A stretch of 64,000 bases of DNA. Origin: Gordonibacter massiliensis (ex Traore et al. 2017). GTDB taxonomy: Bacteria > Actinomycetota > Coriobacteriia > Coriobacteriales > Eggerthellaceae. The stretch spans positions 744,001 to 808,000 of the forward strand of contig LT827128.1 in assembly GCA_900170005.1 (NCBI GenBank), written 5' to 3'. Positions 6,763-16,960 of the stretch are shown in pieces. Position 1 is the stretch's first letter. Every line of letters starts with the position of its first letter. Under the pieces are notes generated by a model, which was not told where the DNA came from, did no database searches, and saw only the letters and a program-made list of their open reading frames with translations. The translations under genes and the position numbers were made by a program.

Positions 6763-8604
6763 ATGCGGGATGCTTCGGTGGGGGGGGGGGTCTCTGAGAG
6801 AGGTCCCGGAGGTTCCGCGCGCTCGCGTGCGGGCGTGACGGCAGCCTGCGTCGTCGTCTGGATCATCGGCGCGGCGCTGCTCATCTCGAGCCTCGCGCAG
6901 ATGCAGAACTACGCGTCCATCATCAACAACGCCGGCGTGGTGCGCGGCGGCACGCAGATGGCCGTCAAGCTCGAGATGGCCGGCGTCCATGCGGACGCCA
7001 TCGCCGAGCGCGTCGACGGGCTGCTCGTGCAATTGATCGGCAACGAACGGGTGCGCCTGTTCAAAACGTCTGCCTCCGACGCCGTCTTGGACGATTTGCG
7101 TGCCGTGCAGGACAAGTGGCGCGTCATTAGGGACGAGGTCGAGGACGTGCGGTCCGGCGCGCCAAGCGGGGCTCTGCTGCAGGCGAGCCAAGAGCACTGG
7201 GAGCTCGCCGACAAGGCCGTCAAGGCCGCCGAGGTGCGCGCGAACTCCGAATCCCGCCTCATGCTGTTCGTGAGCGCCTTCCTCGTGCTGTTCACCACCG
7301 CGATCATCGTGCTGCGCGAGCGCGACAGCATGAAAAGGCAGCGAAGGATCTTTTACACGGATCCTTTGACCGGCGGAAGCAACCTGGAGGGCTTCTGCCG
7401 TCAGGCCGCCAAGGAGATAGCCGCCGCCCCGCCCTCCACGTATTTGGTGGTCTACACCAACATCGTCCACTTCCGGTTCATCAACGACTCGTTCGGCCGC
7501 ACCGCCGGCGACGAGCTCATCGTGCGCCTGTACGAGATATACCGCGAATCCTGCGACGGCCTGTGCGCCCGGGCGGATTCGGACCATTTCGCGTTGCTGA
7601 TGAAAAACGATCCCGTGGCGCTCGAGGCGCTTTGCGCGAAGGTCGACGCCGACCTGCGCGCAGCGGAGGACCTGCATTTCACCGGCACGCTGTCGTGCAA
7701 CTACGGCGCGTACGTGGCCGACGACCCGAACGTCGGCGTTGCGTCCATGGTGAGCGACGCCGCGCACGTGCTCAAGGCGGGCGCCAAGGAACGGGGGATC
7801 GCCTACTACACCGAGGCGTTCCGCGCCAAGCTCAGCAGCGAGATGGAGATCGTGCAGGGCATGGCCGACGCGCTCGAACGCGAGGAGTTCCAGCTGTACT
7901 TCCAACCTCAGATCGACGTGCGCACAGGGATGCTGACGGGGGCCGAGTGCCTCTGCCGCTGGCAGTCGTGCGAGCTCGGCTTCATGCAGCCGAACGCGTT
8001 CATCCCCGCGTTCGAGCGCTCCGGGCTCATATCCGAGCTGGACTTCTACATGCTGGAGCGCGTGTGTCGGGCGTACCCTCTGCTCCTGCCGGGCGATCGG
8101 GGAGGGGCGCTGCCCGTGTCCATCAACTTCTCGCGGCCCACGGTGCTGCAGGACGGCTTCGTCGAGCGGTTCCTTGAGATCGTGCGGAGCCACGACCTTC
8201 CTTCCGAGGCCATCGAGGTGGAGATAACGGAAGGCGCGTTCATGGTCGACGAGGCCGTGGTCATCAACGCCATGGACACGCTGCGCGCAGAGGGCTTCCG
8301 CATAGCCATGGACGACTTCGGAACGGGGTTCTCGTCGCTCAACCTGCTGCGCAGGCTGCCGATCCAGGTGCTCAAGCTCGACAAGGAGTTCCTGCGCGAA
8401 GGCTACGAGACCGACCGCACCCAGTCCATCTTGAGCGACATCGTGGGCATGGCGCAGCATTTGGGCATCCGCACCGTTTGCGAAGGGGTCGAGACGCCCG
8501 AGCATCTGGAGCTGCTGCGCCGGATCGGCTGCGACACGGCCCAGGGCTTCTACTATTCCCGTCCCGTCGATTTGGAGTCGTTCAAGCGCACGTACCTGGG
8601 CTAG
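6763..8604 (+). CDS. membrane GGDEF-EAL protein, probable c-di-GMP phosphodiesterase
   Basis: This 613-residue protein has two transmembrane helices (about 25-46 and 165-184) around an extracytoplasmic sensor of about 115 residues, then a GGDEF domain (about 190-330) and an EAL domain (about 350-605). The GGDEF motif has decayed to DSDHF, so cyclase activity is unlikely. The EAL domain keeps most catalytic residues: E of GAECLCRW (EAL reads ECL), EVEITEG, MDDFGTGFSS, LKLDKEF and CEGVETPEH. It is thus probably an active phosphodiesterase opposing the neighbouring cyclase. Codons 6-10 lie in an 11-G run, so the frame may vary. The start follows ATGGAAGGAACGCC. Confidence 0.88.
   Translation: MRDASVGGGVSERGPGGSARSRAGVTAACVVVWIIGAALLISSLAQMQNYASIINNAGVVRGGTQMAVKLEMAGVHADAIAERVDGLLVQLIGNERVRLFKTSASDAVLDDLRAVQDKWRVIRDEVEDVRSGAPSGALLQASQEHWELADKAVKAAEVRANSESRLMLFVSAFLVLFTTAIIVLRERDSMKRQRRIFYTDPLTGGSNLEGFCRQAAKEIAAAPPSTYLVVYTNIVHFRFINDSFGRTAGDELIVRLYEIYRESCDGLCARADSDHFALLMKNDPVALEALCAKVDADLRAAEDLHFTGTLSCNYGAYVADDPNVGVASMVSDAAHVLKAGAKERGIAYYTEAFRAKLSSEMEIVQGMADALEREEFQLYFQPQIDVRTGMLTGAECLCRWQSCELGFMQPNAFIPAFERSGLISELDFYMLERVCRAYPLLLPGDRGGALPVSINFSRPTVLQDGFVERFLEIVRSHDLPSEAIEVEITEGAFMVDEAVVINAMDTLRAEGFRIAMDDFGTGFSSLNLLRRLPIQVLKLDKEFLREGYETDRTQSILSDIVGMAQHLGIRTVCEGVETPEHLELLRRIGCDTAQGFYYSRPVDLESFKRTYLG
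6780..6790 (+). repeat. 11-G homopolymer at the start of the GGDEF-EAL gene
   Basis: Eleven consecutive G begin in the sixth codon of the gene at 6763. Tracts of this length slip easily during replication, and a gain or loss of one base would shift the frame immediately after the start. An ATG at 6750 in another frame reads into the same tract. Confidence 0.9.
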
Positions 8605-8637
8605 AATGGTGGGGAACGGAACCGGGGAGGTGCGAGC

Positions 8638-8937
8638 ATGGTCGAGTGGATGGGGCTGGAGTTGGACGGCTTTTGGTTGTCGCTGCTGTTCGGGAGTCCG
8701 TTGGGGCTGTTCGTCTTCTCGTTCCCCATCATGTTCTTCCTCGCTTTCGTGGTCTCGGAATCGGCGGAGCCGCTGGAGCGCTTGGCCAGGAGAAGCGAGG
8801 GGCTCGGGCGGTTCATAGACAAGGCGCGGGAGAAGGGCCCCCGCGAGGGCTGGTCGGGCTACGTGATCGGCGCGATCACGGTGGCGTTCCTCTTCGCCTG
8901 CGCAGCCTGGGTGTACCTGAGCGTCAGCGGTTCGTGA
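8638..8937 (+). CDS. small membrane protein, unknown function
   Basis: A 99-residue protein with two hydrophobic helices (about residues 10-40 and 76-95) joined by a charged cytoplasmic or external loop containing RRSEGLGRFIDKAREKGPREG. I recognise no family. It begins with a strong ribosome site (GGGGAGGTG, seven bases from the ATG), which makes it a credible gene. It starts 33 bases after the GGDEF-EAL gene. A TAGAAT box at 8602-8607 overlaps the upstream stop and could give it its own promoter. Confidence 0.55.
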   Translation: MVEWMGLELDGFWLSLLFGSPLGLFVFSFPIMFFLAFVVSESAEPLERLARRSEGLGRFIDKAREKGPREGWSGYVIGAITVAFLFACAAWVYLSVSGS

Positions 8938-9020
8938 GGATCGGAGAGCCGCCGATTCGGTGCTGCGCGGTCGGCTCGTGCAGGAATTGAGAATTAGGCA
9001 GAATTAGCCAAAATCAGCCC

Positions 9021-9049
9021 TTGCGCACCTTGCCGCCAACCGCTAGAAT
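9021..9049 (+). promoter_or_regulatory. promoter of tRNA-Val
   Basis: TTGCGC at 9021-9026 and TAGAAT at 9044-9049 with exactly 17 bp between them, 32 nt before the mature tRNA. The -35 is identical to that of the PadR cassette. Confidence 0.65.
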
Positions 9050-9081
9050 ACTTTAGCACGTTGAAACGACAACGTACCCAC

Positions 9082-9156
9082 GGTCGCTTGGCTCAGCGGG
9101 AGAGCATCGCCTTCACACGGCGGGGGTCACAGGTTCAAATCCTGTAGCGACCACCA
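9082..9156 (+). tRNA. tRNA-Val (CAC)
   Basis: A 75-nt cloverleaf with encoded CCA. The acceptor stem is GGTCGCT/AGCGACC and the T arm ACAGG-TTCAAAT-CCTGT. The anticodon loop TTCACAC gives anticodon CAC, which reads GUG valine codons. Confidence 0.95.
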
Positions 9157-9164
9157 GAAACTTC

Positions 9165-9192
9165 AAAGCCCTCGGATCCCCGAGGGCTTTTT
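9165..9192 (+). terminator. intrinsic terminator after tRNA-Val
   Basis: Eleven-bp stem AAAGCCCTCGG / CCGAGGGCTTT with a four-base loop, followed by T residues, eight bases after the tRNA CCA. Confidence 0.85.
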
Positions 9193-9396
9193 GATTCTCC
9201 GATAGGCTCCGGGGGAGCCGACCTCGTTCACCTCTCCACGCCCATGCGAAAACGCGACATTCTACGCGTCGGTGTCGTCGCGCTCGGCGGCGATCCTTGC
9301 GATACTGGCGCAAGGAGGGGAAGGCCCTATCTTCCTCTCAGATTTCCAAGTGCACTGGGAATGCCGTAAAGAACCTTTCGAGGAGGGGGATTCGCC

Positions 9397-10005
9397 ATGC
9401 CTTCTAAATCAACCATCGTCAAAATTGGGGCCGTCGCCGGCCTGGGAACCGGCATCGTGTGCTTGGTCGACGGCCTTTTGTGGGATCTCGTTCCCATAAA
9501 CCAGTACCAGGGCATGTTCTGGCTGTCGTTCATGCCGCTCATCCTGTTCTTCATGCGGGAGCCGCAGGAACGCAAGTATCTGGGCAACATGCTCGTCTCG
9601 TTCGTCGCCGGCCTGCTGTGGGGGCTGGTCGCCTTGGCGGCCATCATGGTCCTCGCGCCGCTCGGCGTCGTGCCGCTCGACATCGTCATCGACCTCGTGA
9701 TCTGCGGGCTTATCGTGCTCGTCCACAAAGGGCTGCTCGGCGGCACGCCGTTCAACGCGGTGGCCTGCGTGTTCCTCGGCTTCGCCGAAACGCTCGGCTG
9801 CATGACGACCTCGTTTCCCCTCGCCGGCCAGCTGGTGGCGCCGGGGACGTTGAACGGCCTCGACCTGCTCGTCGTATTCGCTTGGGGCACCGCGGTGACG
9901 TTCGCCCTGTCGTGGCTGTGCGACGTGCTGATAGGCAAACTCGTGTTCAAGGGGAAGGCTCCCCAGGATACGCCGCCCGCAGGCGGCGGCAACGGCCCGC
10001 AGTAG
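9397..10005 (+). CDS. DUF1097-family membrane protein
   Basis: This 202-residue integral membrane protein has about five or six hydrophobic helices and a Pro/Gly-rich cytoplasmic tail (TPPAGGGNGPQ). The pattern, with VHKGLLGGTPFNAVACVFLG and FPLAGQLVAPGTLNGLDLLV, fits DUF1097, the family of E. coli YcdZ, whose function is unknown. The ATG at 9397 has a strong ribosome site (CGAGGAGGGGG). It lies 33 bases before the CocE-type hydrolase and is almost surely co-transcribed with it. It may move or sense the hydrolase substrate or product, but this is only inferred from pairing. Confidence 0.7.
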   Translation: MPSKSTIVKIGAVAGLGTGIVCLVDGLLWDLVPINQYQGMFWLSFMPLILFFMREPQERKYLGNMLVSFVAGLLWGLVALAAIMVLAPLGVVPLDIVIDLVICGLIVLVHKGLLGGTPFNAVACVFLGFAETLGCMTTSFPLAGQLVAPGTLNGLDLLVVFAWGTAVTFALSWLCDVLIGKLVFKGKAPQDTPPAGGGNGPQ

Positions 10006-10038
10006 GGCGAGGGAAACAAGGAGAGAGAGGAGAGCGCC

Positions 10039-11832
10039 ATGCCGATGGAAAGGGAGCGGTTCGTCGTGCCGACCGAGATGGGCGGCGAGACGATCGGAAA
10101 AGTGTACGCGAAGGAGCTCAGACCGGTGCCCATGGACGAGTACCGCCGGCTTTCGGAGGACGAGCGGCTGCTCTGCAAGCCGTACCCGTTCGACCAGCGC
10201 GCGTACGAGGCGGCACCGGGCATCCTGTGCGAGCAGGACGTGGGCGTTGAGATGCGCGACGGGACGGTGCTGTACGCCGACGTCTTCCGTCCGAGCAACG
10301 CCGACGAGCGGGTGCCCGCCATCCTTGCTTGGAGCAATTACGGCAAGCGCTGCAACGAGTACCGCGAGGGCGACGACGTGGCCTACACCCCCGGCGTGCC
10401 GCAGGGCTCCGTGTCCGCGTTGGCCAAGTTCGAGGCGGCCGATCCGGAGTACTGGTGCCGCGAAGGCTACGCCGTCGTCAACGTGGACATCCGGGGCATC
10501 GGCTACTCGGGCGGCTACCACGAGCAGTTCGGCAAGCAGGACGCCGAAGACGGCTACGACTTCGTCGAGTGGACGGCGCAGCAACCGTGGTGCAACGGCA
10601 AGGTGGCCATGGCCGGGTCATCGGCGCTCGCCATCAGCCAATGGCACATCGCCGCCGAGCAGCCGCCGCACCTGGCCTGCATCGCGCCGTGGGAAGGCAT
10701 GAGCGACATGTACCGCGAATCGCTGTACGAGGGCGGCATCCCCTGCATACAGTTCACCAACTTCGCCACGGCGGGAGCCTGCGGGCAGGGCGGCATCGAC
10801 GACCAGGGCGCCATGGCCGAGAAGTACCCGCTCATGAACGCCTACTGGGAGGACAAGATTCCCGACTTCTCGAAGATCGAGGTGCCCGCCTACGTGTGCG
10901 CCGGATGGAACCACTTCCATTTGCGGGGGTCGGTCATCGGCTGGCGCAAGATGGCGTCGAAGCGGAAGTGGCTGCGCACCCATCGCGAGTTCGAGTGGCC
11001 CGACTTCTACTCGCGCGAGGGCGTCGCCGAGCTGAAGGCGTTCTTCGACCGCTATTGCAAGGGCGTTCGAAACGGCTGGGAGTCCACGCCGCGCGTGCGC
11101 ATCGCCGTGCAGGACCGCTTCGATGAGGACTGGTGCGCCGCCCGTCCGGAGAAGGAGTTCCCGCTCGCGCGGACGCGCTACGAGCGGCTCCACCTCGACG
11201 CCGCGACGATGGGCATGGCGGACGAGTCGCTGGGCGCGGAAGCCCACGTGCGCTACGACGGGCAAACGGGGCAGGCCGAGTTCGACTACGTGTTCGCGGA
11301 AGAAACCGAGCTGACCGGCTATCCGATGCTGCGCCTGTGGGTCGAGGCCGAAGGGCACGACGACATGGATTTGTTCGTCACCCTCAAGAAGCTGTCGACG
11401 GCGGGCGTCGAGCAGCCCGTCACCGTGTTCGGCGGTACGGCCCCGCACCCCGGCGCGTGGGGCAAGATGCGCGTGTCGCACCGCGAGCTCGACCCCGAGC
11501 TTTCGAGCGACTTCCAACCCGTGCAGGCGCACCGCCGCGAGCAGAAGCTCGCGCCGGGCGAGATCGTGCCGGTCGACATCGAGATCAATCCGACGAGCCG
11601 CATCTGGCATGCGGGCGAGACGCTGCGCGTGCAGGTGGCGGGGCGCTACCTGCGCGATCCGCATTGGATAGAGCCCTTGGTATGGGAGGCCGACAACAAG
11701 GGCGACCACATCATCCATACGGGCGGCCGCTACGACTCGTATCTGCAGATTCCGGTGGTACCGCCGAAATACGACGAGCGCACCGTGTTCGTGGTCAACG
11801 AAGACGAGCATCCGACGCATCCGATTTTCTAG
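10039..11832 (+). CDS. CocE/NonD family hydrolase (S15-type acyl peptidase or esterase)
   Basis: This 597-residue alpha/beta hydrolase belongs to the X-Pro dipeptidyl-peptidase/cocaine esterase superfamily. Its N-terminal catalytic domain holds VEMRDGTVLYADVFRPS and VVNVDIRGIGYSGG, and the likely nucleophile serine is in MAGSSALAISQW. The C-terminal third is the jelly-roll typical of the family (WHAGETLRVQVAGRYLRDPH). No signal peptide is seen, so it acts in the cytoplasm. Substrate may be a peptide, ester or acylated amine; sequence does not say. It starts at ATG 10039 after AGAGAGGAGAG. It is paired with DUF1097 and followed by a terminator and a TetR regulator. Confidence 0.85.
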   Translation: MPMERERFVVPTEMGGETIGKVYAKELRPVPMDEYRRLSEDERLLCKPYPFDQRAYEAAPGILCEQDVGVEMRDGTVLYADVFRPSNADERVPAILAWSNYGKRCNEYREGDDVAYTPGVPQGSVSALAKFEAADPEYWCREGYAVVNVDIRGIGYSGGYHEQFGKQDAEDGYDFVEWTAQQPWCNGKVAMAGSSALAISQWHIAAEQPPHLACIAPWEGMSDMYRESLYEGGIPCIQFTNFATAGACGQGGIDDQGAMAEKYPLMNAYWEDKIPDFSKIEVPAYVCAGWNHFHLRGSVIGWRKMASKRKWLRTHREFEWPDFYSREGVAELKAFFDRYCKGVRNGWESTPRVRIAVQDRFDEDWCAARPEKEFPLARTRYERLHLDAATMGMADESLGAEAHVRYDGQTGQAEFDYVFAEETELTGYPMLRLWVEAEGHDDMDLFVTLKKLSTAGVEQPVTVFGGTAPHPGAWGKMRVSHRELDPELSSDFQPVQAHRREQKLAPGEIVPVDIEINPTSRIWHAGETLRVQVAGRYLRDPHWIEPLVWEADNKGDHIIHTGGRYDSYLQIPVVPPKYDERTVFVVNEDEHPTHPIF

Positions 11833-11840
11833 TGCAGCGC

Positions 11841-11875
11841 GCCCTCCTGTCTGCTATAACGACAGGAGGGCTTTT
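11841..11875 (+). terminator. intrinsic terminator after the CocE-type gene
   Basis: Eleven-bp perfect stem GCCCTCCTGTC / GACAGGAGGGC with a nine-base loop, then TTTT. It separates the hydrolase operon from the tetR gene 20 bases further on. Confidence 0.9.
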
Positions 11876-11895
11876 CGCGTGTGAGGAGGTTGTGC

Positions 11896-12513
11896 ATGGA
11901 TGCCCTGCAAACGTTCAACGACACCGAGCGGGCCATAGCGGACGCTTTTCTCGGCCTCATGGGTACCAAGCCCTACGAGAAGGTGACGGTCAAGGAGCTG
12001 ACCGGCCGGTGCAACGTAGCCCGCACGACGTTCTACCGCTACTTCGAGGACACGTACGATCTGCTCGAACAGATCGAACGACGCCTGCTCGACCGCTTGA
12101 GCCTCTATCGCGTGCGGAAGGCGTCCTCGAGCGACGAGCGCGCCGGCAAGCCCTTCGAGAGCATGGAGAACTGGTTCGAAACCGGAATCGGCCTGCGTCC
12201 CGTGCTCGGGCCGCTCATGGGCGAGAACGGGGACGTGTACTTCAAGGACCGCCTCCAGGCGCAGGTGCGCCGGGAGCTGAACGCCATGATGGACGACGAC
12301 CGCGCGCCCAAGGACCGCCTGCGCCCGTACTACGTCGCCTTGCTCGCCTCCGCCCACATAGGGCTCTTGGCGTACGTTGTGAGCGTCGAGGACGGCTCCC
12401 AGCTCATCAGCGCCCACGACATGGCCGTCATCGCGAACTCAGGGCGGGCGGCCTATTACCGTTGCACGGAGGGCGCGCCTCCCATTTCGGACGAGCAGCT
12501 GTTCGGAAAGTGA
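11896..12513 (+). CDS. TetR/AcrR-family transcriptional regulator
   Basis: This 205-residue regulator has an N-terminal HTH of TetR type: KVTVKELTGRCNVARTTFYRYFEDTYDLL, residues about 27-55. A helical ligand domain follows, carrying no conserved signature I can read. The start is ATG 11896, seven bases after GAGGAGG; a GTG 15 bases earlier would lie on top of that ribosome site. The gene follows the CocE/DUF1097 operon beyond a terminator and is the most likely local regulator of it, but no operator was identified. Confidence 0.85.
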   Translation: MDALQTFNDTERAIADAFLGLMGTKPYEKVTVKELTGRCNVARTTFYRYFEDTYDLLEQIERRLLDRLSLYRVRKASSSDERAGKPFESMENWFETGIGLRPVLGPLMGENGDVYFKDRLQAQVRRELNAMMDDDRAPKDRLRPYYVALLASAHIGLLAYVVSVEDGSQLISAHDMAVIANSGRAAYYRCTEGAPPISDEQLFGK

Positions 12514-12631
12514 GCGGCGCGCGCTTGCGACGGGGGACCGCTTCCTTCGCGGGGATCCCGCTATTTGCCGCAAGCCGCCGGCTGGCGCCGAGGCGACGTC
12601 GAGCGGTCTGGCGCGCCGTGGCTCATGCGCG

Positions 12632-13009
12632 CTACTCGCCGCGTATCTCGCGCTCCGTGGCGAGGATGTCCTCGTAGTTGGCTATCTTGCCGTTCAGGCG
12701 GTCGAGGCCGGCCTGCATGTCGGCGATGCGCTTCTCCACCAGCTCGCGCTGCTCCTCCAGAAGCGCCTTGCGCGCGGCAGCCGTCTGCTCGCCCTGCTCG
12801 AACAGCTGCATGTACTCGATGAGCGCCTCGATGGACACACCGGCCCCGCGCATGCACTTCACGAACTGCACGCGCGCGCAGTCCTGCTCGCTGTAGTCGC
12901 GCACCCCGCTCGCGTTGCGCGTGACGCCCGGCAAAAGGCCGATGCGCTCGTAGTAGCGCAGCGTGTCGGCGCTCATCCCGTATTGCTTGCTCACTTCGGC
13001 TATCTTCAT
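12632..13009 (-). CDS. MerR-family transcriptional regulator
   Basis: This 125-residue regulator has the MerR N-terminal winged helix ([20 protein letters not shown], then ERIGLLP), a region ending [24 protein letters not shown], and a long dimerisation coiled coil from about residue 75. There are no C-terminal metal-binding cysteines, so it is not a CueR/ZntR type. It looks like the small MerR class that controls dehydrogenase or reductase genes. The start is ATG 13009, six bases after AGGAG. Its own promoter has the expected 19-bp spacer with a dyad. It converges on the tetR gene. Confidence 0.9.
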   Translation of the reverse strand: MKIAEVSKQYGMSADTLRYYERIGLLPGVTRNASGVRDYSEQDCARVQFVKCMRGAGVSIEALIEYMQLFEQGEQTAAARKALLEEQRELVEKRIADMQAGLDRLNGKIANYEDILATEREIRGE

Positions 13010-13034
13010 CGAAGGCTCCTTCCCGTGTATGCGT

Positions 13035-13065
13035 ATTGAAGCACATGGAGCGCACTCCAAGTCAA
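13035..13065 (-). promoter_or_regulatory. MerR-type promoter with operator in a 19-bp spacer
   Basis: On the minus strand: TTGACT (-35, 13065-13060), 19 bp, then TTCAAT (-10, 13040-13035). The spacer holds the dyad TGGAGTGCGCTCCA. A long spacer with a central dyad is the hallmark of MerR-activated promoters, so the regulator very probably controls itself. Confidence 0.75.
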
Positions 13066-13343
13066 GGGGTTCGACGATCCGCCCTCACGCAGTGCGCATC
13101 GCGGACACGGCGAAGCGCCGCCGCTCCCGCCAACGGCCGTTCGCGTTCGACCGGCGCCGCCGCAACCGCATCATTGTAGTCGCTTTCTGGGATCGGCGAA
13201 GACGCTTCGCCGCAAGGGCGTTCTTCCGCTATCATAGACAAGTTGCGCCCGACCGGACGCCGCATGCCGTCGGTGACGGGCAGCGGCTCGTACGATGCCG
13301 AGGGCGCCCTGGAAAACCCACGCACGGAAAGCGCGCACGCACC
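13066..13343. other. intergenic leader before the ABC-F gene
   Basis: No gene is seen in this 278-base stretch. A possible -10 (TATCAT, 13230-13235) would leave a leader of about 105 nt before the ABC-F start; no good -35 accompanies it. ABC-F genes often have attenuator leaders, but no clear peptide-plus-hairpin arrangement was recognised here. Confidence 0.35.
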
Positions 13344-15440
<2,097 letters not shown>

Positions 15441-15490
15441 GCGGCAACGGCCGTCATCTTGAGCGGAGCGCGAAGGTCGTGCCCTCCTCT

Positions 15491-15615
15491 TGTCATCCTG
15501 AGCGGAGCGCGAAGCGCGGAGTCGAAGGATCCCGCGCGGTGCCAACCGTAAACCTTGCTGCTGACGCCGACCGTCATCCTTCGACCCAGGCGCCATGCGC
15601 CTGCGCTCAGGACGA
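15491..15615. repeat. TCATCCTGAGCG-type dispersed repeat, two inverted copies
   Basis: One copy runs forward (from TGTCATCCTGAGCGGAGCG to AGTCGAAGGATCC, 15491-15532) and an inverted partial copy (CATCCTTCGACCCAGG to CTCAGGACGAC) ends two bases before the trmL start. A weaker forward copy begins near 15461. The same unit occurs near 24.1, 54.2 and 61.6 kb. Confidence 0.75.
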
Positions 15616-15616
15616 C

Positions 15617-16081
15617 ATGAGGTTGAACGTCGTGCTGGTGGAGCCGGAGATTCCGCAGAACACGGGCAACATCGCGCGGACGTGCGCCTGCACGGGAGCG
15701 CGGCTGCACGTGGTGGAGCCCTTGGGCTTCCGTCTGACGCAGAAGCAGCTCGCCCGTGCGGGCTGCGACTATTGGGACGAGGTGGACCTCGTGCGCTGGC
15801 CGTGCGCCGACGCGTTCTTCGAGGCGCACGGAGCCGACGAGCTGCGCCTGTTCACGGGGCGTGCCGAGCGCTCCTTCGCCGACGTGCGCTACGGTACGGG
15901 CGCCTTCCTCGTGTTCGGCCGCGAGAGCCGCGGGCTCGACGCCGCCGTCATCGACCGCTTCGCCGAGCGCTGCGTGCGCATCCCCATGCGCGAGGGCCTG
16001 CGCAGCCTGAACCTCTCCAACGCCGTAGCCGTGGCCGCCTACGAGGCCCTGCGCCAACAGGGCTGGCCGGGGCTGGGGTAG
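15617..16081 (+). CDS. trmL: tRNA (cytidine(34)-2'-O)-methyltransferase, TrmL family
   Basis: A SPOUT (SpoU class) methyltransferase of 154 residues, the normal size of TrmL. It uses S-adenosylmethionine to methylate the wobble ribose of certain leucine tRNAs. Family motifs are clear: VVLVEPEIPQNTGNIARTC at the N-terminus, then LVFGRESRGL, and the knot strand IPMREGLRSLNLSNAVAVAAYE. The ATG at 15617 is the only start that gives the standard N-terminus. An inverted dispersed repeat lies directly before it, with CAGGA inside the repeat acting as the likely ribosome site. Confidence 0.92.
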   Translation: MRLNVVLVEPEIPQNTGNIARTCACTGARLHVVEPLGFRLTQKQLARAGCDYWDEVDLVRWPCADAFFEAHGADELRLFTGRAERSFADVRYGTGAFLVFGRESRGLDAAVIDRFAERCVRIPMREGLRSLNLSNAVAVAAYEALRQQGWPGLG

Positions 16082-16107
16082 CGCAACGTCGCACAGGGGC
16101 TTGAACG

Positions 16108-16144
16108 CGAAACGGCCGTCTGTTGGGGAGAGGCGGCCGTTTCG
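16108..16144. terminator. bidirectional hairpin between trmL and SDR gene
   Basis: Perfect 11-bp stem CGAAACGGCCG / CGGCCGTTTCG with a 15-base loop between two convergent genes. The T-run is poor on both sides, so it may be an inefficient terminator. Confidence 0.55.
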
Positions 16145-16177
16145 TTGGGATCGAGGCGAGGGCGCCGGGTCTGCGTC

Positions 16178-16960
16178 CTAGTACGCGCTCCAGCCGCCGT
16201 CGATGGTGAGCGTTTCGCCGTTGATGAAGCCGGCCTGGTCGGAGGCCAGGAACAGAGCGGCGGCCGATATCTCCTCGGGGGTGCCGGAACGGGTGGCGCC
16301 AGCGTAGCCGGTGGTGGCCTTCGCCATGCCGCGCTCGCTCGGCTGGCGCATGCCCACGCCGATGTTCGTCTGCGTGTTGCCGGGGCAGATGGCGTTGCAG
16401 CGGATGCCGGTGTCGGCGTACATGAACGCCACGTTCTTCGTCAGGCCTACGACGGCGAACTTCGAGGCGGTGTAGGCGCAGCCGCCGCGCCCGGCGCACA
16501 GGCCCGACAGCGAGGCCGTGTTGATGATGACGCCGGCGATCTCGTGTTCCAGGAAGTAGCGCACGGCCTTGCGCGTGCCGTACATGACGCTGTTCAGGTT
16601 CACTTTCATCAGACGCTCCCACACGTCGTCGTCCATCTCGGCGATGGGCAGCAGGTTGTCCATGATGCCGGCGTTGTTCACGATGATGTCCATCTGCCCG
16701 TACGTGTCCACGGCGCGGTCGACCATAGCCTCCACATCCTCGCGCCTCGACACGTCCACCTTGACGGTGTCCAGCTTGTCGCCGTACTCGGCGAACTCCT
16801 GCTTGAGCGCGTCCAAGGCCTCCTCGTTGAGGTCGGCGGCCAGGCAGTTCGCGCCCGCCTCCAGGAAGCGTTGCACGATGCTCTTGCCGATGCCGGATGC
16901 GCCTCCGGTGATGACGGCGGTCTGGCCTGCGAGGATGGGGTTGGTTCGTGCGTCTGACAT
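16178..16960 (-). CDS. short-chain dehydrogenase/reductase (SDR)
   Basis: A classical SDR oxidoreductase of 260 residues. The cofactor motif TGGASGIG is at about 18-25, then NNAGIM, the catalytic serine in INTASLSG, YTASK (Tyr and Lys), and the C-terminal GINGETLTIDGGW pattern (here FINGETLTIDGGW). An Asp at the end of the second strand (AADLNEEAL) points to NAD rather than NADP. The start is ATG 16960, eight bases after AAAGGAG. Gut Eggerthellaceae use such enzymes as hydroxysteroid dehydrogenases, but sequence alone cannot assign this substrate. Upstream on the minus strand is a short dyad (GCGGTT-N4-AACCGC, 17036-17051) that may be an operator. Confidence 0.85.
   Translation of the reverse strand: MSDARTNPILAGQTAVITGGASGIGKSIVQRFLEAGANCLAADLNEEALDALKQEFAEYGDKLDTVKVDVSRREDVEAMVDRAVDTYGQMDIIVNNAGIMDNLLPIAEMDDDVWERLMKVNLNSVMYGTRKAVRYFLEHEIAGVIINTASLSGLCAGRGGCAYTASKFAVVGLTKNVAFMYADTGIRCNAICPGNTQTNIGVGMRQPSERGMAKATTGYAGATRSGTPEEISAAALFLASDQAGFINGETLTIDGGWSAY

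Noticed and set aside
9113-9313. Minus-strand open frame with VATGFEPVTPAV
   Set aside because: Its start of similarity is the reverse complement of tRNA-Val and its terminator; such tRNA-shadow peptides are frequent annotation errors.
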